50,955 nt of DNA from an uncultured bacterium (GTDB taxonomy: Bacteria; Cyanobacteriota; Vampirovibrionia; Gastranaerophilales; Gastranaerophilaceae), in contig CADBXV010000003.1 in assembly GCA_902798645.1 (NCBI GenBank), positions 1 through 50,955 of the forward strand. The letters run 5' to 3'. The notes beneath the pieces were generated by a model. That model worked only from the letters and a program-made list of their open reading frames with translations. It was not told the DNA's origin and did no database searches. Position numbers and translations under genes: made by a program. Below, piece by piece: positions 23,989-32,346 of the stretch (positions are counted from its first letter, which is position 1; each line of letters begins with the position of its first letter).

Positions 23989-24987
23989 ATGAGCATTGGG
24001 CAGATATACAAAATTCATTCTGATTTTTATTATGTAAATTATGATGGAAAAAGTTATGAATGCAAGCTTAGAGAAGTATTAAAAAAAACTAAGCAGAGCG
24101 TTTATGTAGGGGATTTTGCAGAATTTGAAAACGGTGCAATTTCAAAAATTTTAGATAGGACTAATTATATTCCGAGACCGTCTGTTTCAAATGTTGATCA
24201 AATAATTATTATTTCTGCTGTAAAAGAGCCTGAATTAAGTTTCTCACAATTAAATCGGTATATTTCATTTGCTAAATATTATGATATAAGTGCAGTTCTT
24301 TGTTTCAATAAAAATGATTTATCATTTGACGACAAAATTATAGAGAAGGTATTTTCGATATATGAGCCATTAGGGTATGATATACTGTTTACTTCGGCAC
24401 TTGAAAAATTAGGGATAGAAGAGTTCAGGGAGGTTTTGCAGGGTAAGACGTCCGTATTATGCGGCTCCTCCGGTGTCGGAAAGTCAAGTTTAATAAACAG
24501 TGTTTCCGGATTAAATCTAAGAACAAAAGAGGTTAGTGATAAGACTCAAAGAGGAACTCATACAACAAGGCATTGTGAAATTATTACAATAGACAATAAT
24601 ACAAGAATTGTTGATACACCCGGATTCAGTAATTTAAAGTTTGATTTTATTTTACCGCACGATGTGGATAAATTATTTCCGGAGATAAATAAATACAGAA
24701 AAGAATGCAAATTTCAGGATTGTTTACATATAAACGAGCATGGTTGTGCAGTAAAAGAACATATTGATGAAGTTGATGAAACAAGGTATAAGAGCTATTT
24801 GGAATTTGTTGCGGAAGCGAAAGAATATAAAGAAAAAGTTAAAAATCAGGGAACAAAAACAGAATCAGCTCACAAAAAATATAACAATGAAACAGCTGTA
24901 AAGATAAGTTCAAGAAAACGCCAAAGTGCAAGAAATACTCAAAAACAAAGAATATATAAGGATTTGGAAGATGAAAGAATTGATTAA
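23989..24987 (+). CDS. rsgA: Ribosome small-subunit-dependent GTPase A
   Basis: 332 residues. Late-stage 30S assembly GTPase. OB fold at about 1-65, circularly permuted GTPase: G4 NKND near 105, G1 GSSGVGKSS near 163, G2/G3 GTHTT and DTPGF near 190-210, then a zinc motif (CKFQDCLHINEHGC) near 245-258. The C-terminus (about 290-332) is a basic tail longer than needed. TATGAT lies 11 bases before ATG; no ribosome site. It overlaps ispA by 17 bases. Confidence 0.95.
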   Translation: MSIGQIYKIHSDFYYVNYDGKSYECKLREVLKKTKQSVYVGDFAEFENGAISKILDRTNYIPRPSVSNVDQIIIISAVKEPELSFSQLNRYISFAKYYDISAVLCFNKNDLSFDDKIIEKVFSIYEPLGYDILFTSALEKLGIEEFREVLQGKTSVLCGSSGVGKSSLINSVSGLNLRTKEVSDKTQRGTHTTRHCEIITIDNNTRIVDTPGFSNLKFDFILPHDVDKLFPEINKYRKECKFQDCLHINEHGCAVKEHIDEVDETRYKSYLEFVAEAKEYKEKVKNQGTKTESAHKKYNNETAVKISSRKRQSARNTQKQRIYKDLEDERID

Positions 24988-25837
24988 ACTTGTAGATAGA
25001 AAATTGGATGAGTATATAGAGGTGTGCTATCCGGAAGATATTTTCAATGCAATGAAATATACATTAATGCTTCCCGGAAAGCGTTTAAGACCTGTAATGT
25101 GCATTGAAACGGCAAGACTTCTGGGTTGTGATATAAATAAAGTTTTACCGTCAGCGTGCGCAATCGAGATGCTTCACGTGCAGAGCTTAATTCATGATGA
25201 TTTACCTTGTATGGATAATGATGATTTTAGGAGGGGAAAACCTTCAAATCACAAGGTATTTGGTGAAGCAAATGCTGTTTTGGCAGGTGATGCTCTTTTA
25301 ACATTTGCACCGCAGTTAATAATCGAAAAGTCAACTGATTTATCATCAGAACAGATAGTCAGAATTTTACATGAATATACAAAGTTTGCAGGGGCATACG
25401 GTTTAATAGCAGGTCAGGTTGTAGATATAGAATCTGAAAAAGGTAATTTCGGAATGACACCGCAAGAAACATTAGGTTTTATACATTTGAATAAGACGGC
25501 AGTATTATTCAAGCTTGCGGTAAGAGTAGGTGCAATTGCGGCAGGTGCTTCTGATAAGACAATTGAAGAGTTCGATTTATTTGCGACTAAATTTGGTTTA
25601 GCATTTCAAATATATGACGATATTATGGATGAGATATCTACGTTTGAAGAAATGGGCAAGACTATGGGAAAAGACAAGGCTTCCGGTAAGCTTACTTATG
25701 TATCATTGTTTGGATTGAAAGAAGCAAAAGACAAGTTTAATAAGCTAATTCAAGAATGTTATGGTATAATTGGAAAGTATAATTCGCATATATTTAATGA
25801 AATATTAGGCAAACTGCAATCTCGTATAGCTGAGTAA
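24971..25837 (+). CDS. ispA: Polyprenyl (farnesyl/geranylgeranyl) diphosphate synthase
   Basis: 288 residues from ATG 24971 (AAGGA nine bases upstream); a longer reading from 24926 would lie inside rsgA and has no site. Builds C15-C20 prenyl diphosphates from IPP and DMAPP. First Asp-rich motif DDLPCMDNDD (residues 74-83) preceded by LIHDD; second DDIMD near 217. GKRLRPV binds IPP. Short-chain type by the residues before the first motif. Operon rsgA-ispA-PAP2. Confidence 0.92.
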   Translation: MKELIKLVDRKLDEYIEVCYPEDIFNAMKYTLMLPGKRLRPVMCIETARLLGCDINKVLPSACAIEMLHVQSLIHDDLPCMDNDDFRRGKPSNHKVFGEANAVLAGDALLTFAPQLIIEKSTDLSSEQIVRILHEYTKFAGAYGLIAGQVVDIESEKGNFGMTPQETLGFIHLNKTAVLFKLAVRVGAIAAGASDKTIEEFDLFATKFGLAFQIYDDIMDEISTFEEMGKTMGKDKASGKLTYVSLFGLKEAKDKFNKLIQECYGIIGKYNSHIFNEILGKLQSRIAE

Positions 25838-25849
25838 GAGGAATAACAG

Positions 25850-26320
25850 ATGGATTGGTCACAAATATTAAATACAGGTTATGAAGTAATATTTACTGCA
25901 TTTTCTGCAATATTAACAGCGCAGATTATAAAGTGTTTGGTGTTTTTAATAATAAAGAGAAAAATAGATGTAAGATTATTTACAACAACAGGAGGAATGC
26001 CAAGTTCGCACTCAGCAGGTGTGATGGGATTGTCGACGGCAGTGGGATTGATAAACGGATTTCATTCAATTGAATTTGCTATATCAATCGGTTTTGCTTG
26101 TATAGTAATGTATGATGCGGCAGGTGTAAGACGTGCTGCCGGTAAACAGGCAGCTTGTTTAAACAGAATAATAATGGATATTTATAAGCAAGATCTTGCT
26201 GAAGCCGGCGGAAAGTTAAAGGAACTTTTAGGTCACACGCCAATGCAAGTGTTTGTGGGTGCACTATATGGTGTTTTATATGCATTTGCAGTTCATAAAT
26301 TTCTCTTAAATTTTAGTTAA
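25850..26320 (+). CDS. Divergent PAP2 family membrane protein (DUF212)
   Basis: 156 residues, mostly hydrophobic, with three to four membrane segments. GGMPSSHSAGVMGL and DAAGVRRAAGKQA are the hallmark motifs of this family, which occurs in Firmicutes, Cyanobacteria and plants and is a distant relative of PAP2 phosphatases. GHTPMQVFVGALYG near the end is typical. Coming 12 bases after ispA, it may act on prenyl or lipid phosphates, but activity is not established. Confidence 0.9.
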   Translation: MDWSQILNTGYEVIFTAFSAILTAQIIKCLVFLIIKRKIDVRLFTTTGGMPSSHSAGVMGLSTAVGLINGFHSIEFAISIGFACIVMYDAAGVRRAAGKQAACLNRIIMDIYKQDLAEAGGKLKELLGHTPMQVFVGALYGVLYAFAVHKFLLNFS

Positions 26321-26348
26321 AGATTTAATCAAGAGAAAAAATTTCCTC

Positions 26349-26377
26349 TTTACAACAAATTATGTTGTTATTATAAT
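26349..26377 (+). promoter_or_regulatory. Consensus promoter of rpsT
   Basis: TTTACA (26349-26354), 17 bases, TATAAT (26372-26377): the best sigma-70-type promoter in the window. Predicted start near 26384, giving a leader of about 83 bases. Confidence 0.8.
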
Positions 26378-26383
26378 TGAGGT

Positions 26384-26466
26384 ACTCACTATCCTCAAGT
26401 GATTTGGCAGCGGTTTAGAGAGTCATTAACTTTAAACTTGCACCTCAGTGAAAGGAAGAAATACAA
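26384..26466 (+). promoter_or_regulatory. rpsT leader, possible S20 feedback site
   Basis: The leader has a GAGG..CCTC hairpin at its start, and ACTCACT/AGTGA complementarity that would reach the ribosome site (AAAGGAAG) before ATG 26467. S20 represses its own translation in other bacteria; whether this leader does the same is inference. Confidence 0.35.
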
Positions 26467-26733
26467 ATGGCAAACATTAAGTCAGCAAAAAAAAGAGTTC
26501 TTATTGCAGAAGCAAACAGACAAAGAAACGTAGCAGTAAAATCTGAAATCAAGACAGCATTGAAGAAAGCATTATCTTTAGCGGAAGGCTCTGATAAAGA
26601 TGCATTAAATGCAGCAATTTCAAATGTTTACAAATTATGTGACAAAGCTGTTTCAAAAGGTGTTTTACACAAAAATACCGCTGCAAGAAAGAAATCAAGA
26701 CTGGTTCTTGCTATAAAGAAATTAGCTAAATAG
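26467..26733 (+). CDS. rpsT: 30S ribosomal protein S20
   Basis: 88 residues, the usual size. MANIKSAKKRVLIAEANRQRN and the C-terminal KGVLHKNTAARKKSRL are the S20 signature; very basic and helical. Binds 16S rRNA early in 30S assembly. Own consensus promoter and own terminator, so it is monocistronic. Confidence 0.97.
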   Translation: MANIKSAKKRVLIAEANRQRNVAVKSEIKTALKKALSLAEGSDKDALNAAISNVYKLCDKAVSKGVLHKNTAARKKSRLVLAIKKLAK

Positions 26734-26751
26734 TAAAAGCTTAAAATCATT

Positions 26752-26786
26752 AAAAGGGGCGATTCATTTATGAATCGCCCCTTTTT
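26752..26786 (+). terminator. Strong rho-independent terminator of rpsT
   Basis: A perfect stem (AAAAGGGGCGATTCAT with its complement) ending in CCCCTTTTT. Confidence 0.93.
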
Positions 26787-26948
26787 AATGTGTAAAACAT
26801 TGTAAAAGATTTTATTTTAAGTGTTATAGTTTTCTTAAAATGTGGAATATATATTTGGTACAAAATGGATTTGTATCTGAATTTACACTTTGTTAATTAC
26901 CGGATTTTTGCCTAACTGATTTACCTCAAATATGGATATGTGTAAGAA

Positions 26949-27776
26949 TTGATTAGCTTAAGAACAAATATGTCAAGTTTAATAGTTCAGCGTAACCTTT
27001 CGAAAGCAACGAAAGGATTAGATACTGCAATTGAACAAATGACTACAGGGTATAAATTGAATCACGCAAAAGACAATCCGGCAAATTATGCAATGATGAA
27101 AAATATGGAGACAAAGTTAAGAGCATGGGATGTAGCTTCAGACAATATTTTAATAGGTCAAAATATGCTTGAAACGGCAGACAGCAATGCTGAATTGATA
27201 GCAAAGCATTTATCAAGAATCAGAGATTTATGCCAGCAATCATCAAACGGTACGTATGGTGAAGCTTCTATAAAGGCAATCAAAGCAGAAATATCAGCAA
27301 GAGTGGATGAAATAAGCAGAATTAAAGATAATGCTGAATTTAATGATATAAAATTATTTGGAGAATATAATACTGAAGGGAATTTAATTCCGAAAACAGT
27401 TTATCTTCAGGTTGGCATAGATGGCTCAGAAAGTTCACAAATAGGGGTGGACATGACGATGGACTTAAGTCAGATAGCAGAGATAAATAATTGGGATATA
27501 AGGGATTCAAAATGTTTGGATAAAATAGATGATATGCTTAATAATGTATCAGAATATCAAGTAAGAATAGGAGCATCTCAAAACAGACTTGACTGCGCAT
27601 TGGAACTTGCAGAAATAAATTCAAATCGTTTGACATCTTCAATGTCTACTATAAGAGATGCTGATATTGCCAAAGTTTCCAGTGATTATATCAGATACCA
27701 AATTCTGCAGCAAGCGTGTGCGACACTTTTAGCAACAGCGAATCAAATGCCTGCAATAGCTTTACAGCTAATATAG
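26949..27776 (+). CDS. Compact flagellin
   Basis: 275 residues: only the conserved D0/D1 arms, with almost no variable D2/D3. The N-terminal arm LISLRTNMSSLIVQRNLSKA matches the usual flagellin start, which supports a TTG start at 26949; ATG 26970 would remove conserved residues. The C-terminal arm ends SSMSTIRDADIAKVSS, then ILQQACATLLATANQMP. The centre (about 140-200) is a short strand-rich insert. No other flagellar gene and no flagellar-type promoter are visible here. It could be a minor or specialised filament protein. Confidence 0.92.
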   Translation: MISLRTNMSSLIVQRNLSKATKGLDTAIEQMTTGYKLNHAKDNPANYAMMKNMETKLRAWDVASDNILIGQNMLETADSNAELIAKHLSRIRDLCQQSSNGTYGEASIKAIKAEISARVDEISRIKDNAEFNDIKLFGEYNTEGNLIPKTVYLQVGIDGSESSQIGVDMTMDLSQIAEINNWDIRDSKCLDKIDDMLNNVSEYQVRIGASQNRLDCALELAEINSNRLTSSMSTIRDADIAKVSSDYIRYQILQQACATLLATANQMPAIALQLI

Positions 27777-28325
27777 TCAGCGTTTTATCGCCCCCCAAGC
27801 TCTGATAAATCCTCTTTCGTACATAATTAAGTAATATCCGCCGTCTTTGACGTATTCTATTGTTGCTTGCATGTGAATATATTCTTGCGGAGGTGTTGCT
27901 CCTGTTTTAGCGTATTTTTTATTTATCACTTCTTGTATTTTATCTTTACGCTTCTTTTTAGCACGTTCTTTTTTTTCTTCTTTAGTAAGTTCTTTTGTCT
28001 TTGCGTACATTTTGCGAACTTCACGTTCATTTTCTGCAATTTTAAATACTGGAATAACGGCTTTTAGATCTTTTGATTCAATTAAGTATAAAAATTCTCT
28101 GTCATCGGATAGAGCAAGTTGATAGTATCCGGGAACGATAAAATTTCCGTTGTGGTCAGTAATATAATCTGCAATAAGCAGTGTTGGCTGTTCGTCTGTC
28201 GGAATAGAATACCTGTAGATTGGATTTTGGTGAACGGTCAAGCCGGAAGGTGTAACCGGATATGGTGCTGCCGGTGTAAGATAATCTATATCACGCAGTG
28301 CAGGTGTAATTATTCCGTCAATCAT
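27777..28325 (-). CDS. Hypothetical protein coupled to rnpA
   Basis: 182 residues. Pro/Tyr-rich N-terminal half (about 1-95, strands, IADYITDHNGNFIVPGYYQLALSD), a very basic helical linker at about 105-135 (KELTKEEKKERAKKKRKDK), then a strand-rich end (YIHMQATIEYVKDGGYYLIMYE). Starts in the rnpA stop (ATGA), so it is translated with rnpA. The basic linker may bind nucleic acid or membrane. No family recognised. Ends next to the flagellin stop. Confidence 0.65.
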   Translation of the reverse strand: MIDGIITPALRDIDYLTPAAPYPVTPSGLTVHQNPIYRYSIPTDEQPTLLIADYITDHNGNFIVPGYYQLALSDDREFLYLIESKDLKAVIPVFKIAENEREVRKMYAKTKELTKEEKKERAKKKRKDKIQEVINKKYAKTGATPPQEYIHMQATIEYVKDGGYYLIMYERGFIRAWGAIKR

Positions 28326-28666
28326 AATTTATATACCAATTTGCGCATTGCATTGTCTACTTCTTTAAAATTCATATTCAGCAGTTTAGAAGAAGCTACA
28401 AAAATTAATGATATATATTTATCAGAAACAGCTCCTTCTTTTATAAGCAGTCGATAGCTTTCTCTCATAAGTCGTTTTATTCGATTTCTTTTAACAGCTC
28501 TTTTATGAATTTTTTTACTAACAACAAAACCGATTTTTGTAGGATATTCATTTGGTTTTTCTTTTCCGATAAAAACAGTAATGCCGTCTTTATGCAGTGT
28601 TTTTCCTGTTTTATATGTAGCTGTGAAAGCTGAACGTTTTTTTAATCTGTAATCTTTCGGTAACAT
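28322..28666 (-). CDS. rnpA: Ribonuclease P protein component
   Basis: 114 residues, usual length, basic. RLKKRSAFTATYKTGKTLH, then IGFVVSKKIHKRAVKRNRIKRLMRESYR, the RNR signature that binds P RNA. Partner of the catalytic RNA in tRNA 5' processing. Start codon six bases after TATTAT with no ribosome site. The usual upstream rpmH gene is absent: the neighbour is divergent and unrelated. Confidence 0.95.
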   Translation of the reverse strand: MLPKDYRLKKRSAFTATYKTGKTLHKDGITVFIGKEKPNEYPTKIGFVVSKKIHKRAVKRNRIKRLMRESYRLLIKEGAVSDKYISLIFVASSKLLNMNFKEVDNAMRKLVYKL

Positions 28667-28672
28667 ACTTAA

Positions 28673-28678
28673 ATAATA
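28673..28678 (-). promoter_or_regulatory. -10 box TATTAT six bases before the rnpA ATG
   Basis: On the minus strand: TATTAT, TTAAGT, ATG. Predicted leaderless. Confidence 0.5.
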
Positions 28679-28790
28679 CTATAATTTTATTAATCATGTA
28701 AACAAATGTAACATTTTTTTATTTTAAAGCATATTATCCTAAAGTTTTCAAAAAATATGCCGATAAAAGATCTATAAGGAGAATTAATTA

Positions 28791-29384
28791 ATGTCAGAAG
28801 ATTTTGAAGTAATTAAAAATTCAGGAGAAGAAAACCAAGATTCAAATAATGAACAGGAATCGTCTGAATCAAGCGGAAAAGTAATTGATGAGGCTAATTA
28901 TAAAATAAGAGGCCCGAGAGAAAAAGGTCCTACTGCTGTAGGCAGGGGTGGTGATCCTTTATTCAGAAGAATTCGTGCAACAAGAGAGCAGTTATTAGAG
29001 CTTATGGAAGAAACTCAAACTGTTCAGGATTGGGTACAAAGAGAAACTTGTAATAACGTAGCGCTTTCGTGTTTAGAAAGTGAAGATTTAAAAGAAGTGT
29101 ATTTTGCTATCAAAGACGGATTTGGCGAATACGGAAAAATATCTTTAATGGGATTTAAGTCACCTATGGGTGTTGAGATACCCAGATTAAAAATATATGA
29201 TACAAATGGCGAAGTAATAGAAGTTTTAACAGGGCCGTTGGCGATAGATGAATTAAATCGCAGGGCAATTGCATATAAAAACACTGTAAACGGATATGAA
29301 GCAATTCCAATAGAAGGTAATGCACCTATTGAAGAAGGTGTTATAGCTGATTATACGGGAAACCCTGATGATTATGCTACTTAG
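28791..29384 (+). CDS. Hypothetical soluble protein with disordered acidic N-terminus
   Basis: 197 residues. About 1-45 is Glu/Asn/Ser-rich and disordered; then an Arg/Gly-rich patch (IRGPREKGPTAVGRGGDPLFRRIR), a helix (EQLLELMEETQTVQDWVQRE) and a strand-rich C-terminal domain. A good site (AAGGAGA) precedes ATG 28791. Its 3' end overlaps the convergent ATPase gene by eight bases. No family recognised. Confidence 0.65.
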   Translation: MSEDFEVIKNSGEENQDSNNEQESSESSGKVIDEANYKIRGPREKGPTAVGRGGDPLFRRIRATREQLLELMEETQTVQDWVQRETCNNVALSCLESEDLKEVYFAIKDGFGEYGKISLMGFKSPMGVEIPRLKIYDTNGEVIEVLTGPLAIDELNRRAIAYKNTVNGYEAIPIEGNAPIEEGVIADYTGNPDDYAT

Positions 29385-32343
29385 CTGTTCTTTTTAGTAC
29401 AATACCGTTAAGTTTGCAGAATGAAGTCAGCACGGATAAGTCTTCTTTAATTCTCCTTATCAGATGCGGATGTGAGTCGACAATAGGTAAGCTTTTTGCA
29501 AATTGGTACATTTTTAGAGCTTGTTTTATATATGCAGCTCTGAGTGATGATTTAGGAAGAGCAAGTTCTTGGAAGTATTTTGCATAAAGCAGGTAATCTT
29601 TTACAAGCAAATCTTGTAAATCAAATTGTTTTGCAACAAAAATAGATTTTTCAATGTAAACTTTTGCTGATTCAAAATCTTGTTTAGCTATAAATATTTC
29701 ACCAATTAGTCTGTTGAATAAAGATATAAAGTAATAATTGTTAATATTTGGGCTTTGCGCAATATCAAGTGCTTTAGTAGAAATGTCCAGAGCAAATTGT
29801 GTTCCTTTGGTTACAAGTTTAATTCTTGCAATCAAGTACCAAGACACAAGAACACCCGTTGCAACTTTTTCTTTTGCGAAATATGCAACTTGTTCGTCTA
29901 AAATTTCTAATGCTCTTTTTGTTTCGTTTTTATCACGTAGTATTTTAGCAAACAGTGTTTTTAGTATATTTTTAGTAAAATTATCATTTATATTATTTGC
30001 AAAAGAAACGACATTAAACAATTCCGGTGTTAAACTTTCATAATCTTTTTTTATAAATTTATTAATTATGTCTATAAAATTCCATCTTGAAACAATAAAA
30101 GAGTTCATATCATCAAGTGAGAATTCTTTTAATATGTCATCCAGTATTTTTTCTGAGGTCTGCAAATCACCTTTAATAGTGTTAGCAAGTGCCAGAGCAA
30201 GGTGAACTTTGCACAAAACAGATGAATCGGTAATTTTATTCTTTTCTACAATATCAAAAATAAGCTTGATAATATCAAACATTCGGTTATCGCCTTGCAA
30301 AGTCAAAGCTTCCGCTAAATCAAAATACACTTCTAACCACAAATCATACAATTCGTCAGCAGATATTACAGGCAGATTTTTTCCCTTTGCTAAATATTTT
30401 TGAATTATCGGCATAACTTCGTTATCAATTAAATTGACGGCTTGTCCGTAATTGCCAAGACAAACCATTGGACGAACTTTTCTTGATTTAATCAGCGCAG
30501 TTTCCAATTCCATATCATCTGTCATTTTTTCAAGCACATTATCGGCACATTCAATTGCTCCCCAATAATTTCCCATTTTCATAGAAGCCGATGCTAAATA
30601 TCCTAATAAATCAATATGCTCAAATTCTTCACTGTCATCAAGCATCATGACTGCTTTTTGAAGATAATCAAATGCGGAAACGTGATCTATCGGTTCAAGA
30701 AGTTTTCCGACTCTTGTATAAATATTCTTTTTTATCTTTTGGTAATATGGGCTGTTTTTATGTTCTATAAGTTTGAGTGATTGTTTTTGAGCAATAATAT
30801 ACAAACCGATGTCACCAATGTAGGTTGCCTGTTTCATCAACATTGTCCATATTTCAAAAGATCGGTCATTGTTATTTAATTTCTGGACTATATATCCTAA
30901 CAAGGCTATTGAAGATTGTTTATAAATGCTTAAAATTTCATATAAGCTGTTAATAATCTCTTCAAAAATGTCATCATTTTTTACAATAGCAACTATCGCC
31001 TTCCAAATATTTTTGCTTTTAAATTCAAAAGATAAATTGTTAATTCTGTTAATAAATCCTTTGCTTACCAGTGTTTCAATAATTCTCTCGAATTCTTGCT
31101 GCGCTATATTATCGAAGTTTTCGAGCATAGCAGGATAAAACTTTGAACCCAGCACAGCCATAGCTGTTAATAGTCTGTATGATTCTATATCTTCTTGTCT
31201 TAGAATACTTAATCTTACTTCCATTACTGATTCGATAGTGTCGTAAGCCAGAAATTTTAAATTGTTGCGAGTTAAATCTTTATAGAGCATAACCATCTGT
31301 TCTATAAACGCAGGATTGCCACCGCAATTTTTAGATGTAATATTCATGAATTCTTTTGAAGGTGTAATATCTCTATACTGAGTGATTAAAGCTTCCGTTT
31401 GGCTTTCTGAAAACGAAGCAATTGCAAAATCTTTATAGTTTTCAGCACTCAACAGGGGAGATGTAATTTTACCCATGCCGGGATTTAGATCTTCTGAAAT
31501 TATTATAAATTTACATCTTTGTAATATATATTCGTCTTTTAAAAGTTCTTTTAAAAAATCAAGCGACATTCCGTCAATGTACTCAAAATTATCAATGACA
31601 AAAATTGTTTTAACTTTTTCTACTATAGTTAAAAAAACTTTTTTCATCATAATAAACATTTTTGCTTTATTTTGATAAATGTTTTCAAATTTATCAATAT
31701 TTTCCGGATACAAAAAGTTCAATAAATCTAATATCTCCGAATTTGAAAGAGTCGGAAAATCTTGTTTAAAAAACCTTATAGAGTTCTTTTTTAATTGCAG
31801 TGTATCAGGACAAAAGTTATTTATATTAAAAAAGTTTAACAGGACATCCTGAAAATATCCGAAAGGGGAAAGCTGTGTTATTTGAGTACAAGTTCCCAAG
31901 AGCCAAATTAATTTTGCATTTTTTAATTCATTGATAACATATCTAAGGATAAGATTTTTACCGGAACCGCTCTCCCCTTTGATTGAAATTATCGAGGAAT
32001 CAGCGTCTTTTATTGCATCTGATAATCCGGCTTTAACTTTTTGTTGAGAAAAAGTTTCGGGATTATATTCCGTTTTTATTGTTTGCGAATGTCTTGAAAC
32101 TTCATCTCTAAAAATTGCTCCGCATTTTCTGCAGTGAATAGATTCCGGCAAATTTGCACTTCCGCATTCAGAGCAAATTTTTAAAAGTATGTTTTTGCAA
32201 TTAGAGCATTCTGTCGCTCTTATAGGATTTAATGCTCCGCAATGTTTACAAACAGATGCAACTTTTGTTCCGCAATGGTTGCATTTTATTGCATTCTGTT
32301 CTATTTCTTTTTTACATTTGGGACACTGCATATAACCAAACAC
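29377..32343 (-). CDS. Zinc-ribbon P-loop ATPase with helical-repeat C-terminus
   Basis: 988 residues, cytoplasmic. Residues 1-82 hold three zinc ribbons (CPKC/CNHC, CKHC/CSNC, CSEC/CRKC; double-zinc-ribbon type). The Walker A motif GESGSGKN is at 123-130 and Walker B IFVIDNFE near 247-254, giving an AAA_16/STAND-like NTPase to about 400. About 480-980 is helical, TPR-like, as in STAND signalling ATPases and MalT-type regulators. No effector domain such as a cyclase, nuclease or helix-turn-helix is visible. Last of three minus-strand genes; the preceding gene ends three bases upstream and AGGTG lies before the ATG. Possibly a regulated scaffold or switch acting with the next two proteins. Confidence 0.75.
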   Translation of the reverse strand: MFGYMQCPKCKKEIEQNAIKCNHCGTKVASVCKHCGALNPIRATECSNCKNILLKICSECGSANLPESIHCRKCGAIFRDEVSRHSQTIKTEYNPETFSQQKVKAGLSDAIKDADSSIISIKGESGSGKNLILRYVINELKNAKLIWLLGTCTQITQLSPFGYFQDVLLNFFNINNFCPDTLQLKKNSIRFFKQDFPTLSNSEILDLLNFLYPENIDKFENIYQNKAKMFIMMKKVFLTIVEKVKTIFVIDNFEYIDGMSLDFLKELLKDEYILQRCKFIIISEDLNPGMGKITSPLLSAENYKDFAIASFSESQTEALITQYRDITPSKEFMNITSKNCGGNPAFIEQMVMLYKDLTRNNLKFLAYDTIESVMEVRLSILRQEDIESYRLLTAMAVLGSKFYPAMLENFDNIAQQEFERIIETLVSKGFINRINNLSFEFKSKNIWKAIVAIVKNDDIFEEIINSLYEILSIYKQSSIALLGYIVQKLNNNDRSFEIWTMLMKQATYIGDIGLYIIAQKQSLKLIEHKNSPYYQKIKKNIYTRVGKLLEPIDHVSAFDYLQKAVMMLDDSEEFEHIDLLGYLASASMKMGNYWGAIECADNVLEKMTDDMELETALIKSRKVRPMVCLGNYGQAVNLIDNEVMPIIQKYLAKGKNLPVISADELYDLWLEVYFDLAEALTLQGDNRMFDIIKLIFDIVEKNKITDSSVLCKVHLALALANTIKGDLQTSEKILDDILKEFSLDDMNSFIVSRWNFIDIINKFIKKDYESLTPELFNVVSFANNINDNFTKNILKTLFAKILRDKNETKRALEILDEQVAYFAKEKVATGVLVSWYLIARIKLVTKGTQFALDISTKALDIAQSPNINNYYFISLFNRLIGEIFIAKQDFESAKVYIEKSIFVAKQFDLQDLLVKDYLLYAKYFQELALPKSSLRAAYIKQALKMYQFAKSLPIVDSHPHLIRRIKEDLSVLTSFCKLNGIVLKRTAK

Positions 32344-32346
32344 CTA

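Noticed and set aside
26787..26948. Flagellar-type (sigma-28 or sigma-54) promoter before flagellin
   Set aside because: TTGGTAC..TTTG near 26855 has the wrong spacing for sigma-54, and no TAAA-N15-GCCGATAA-like site is present.
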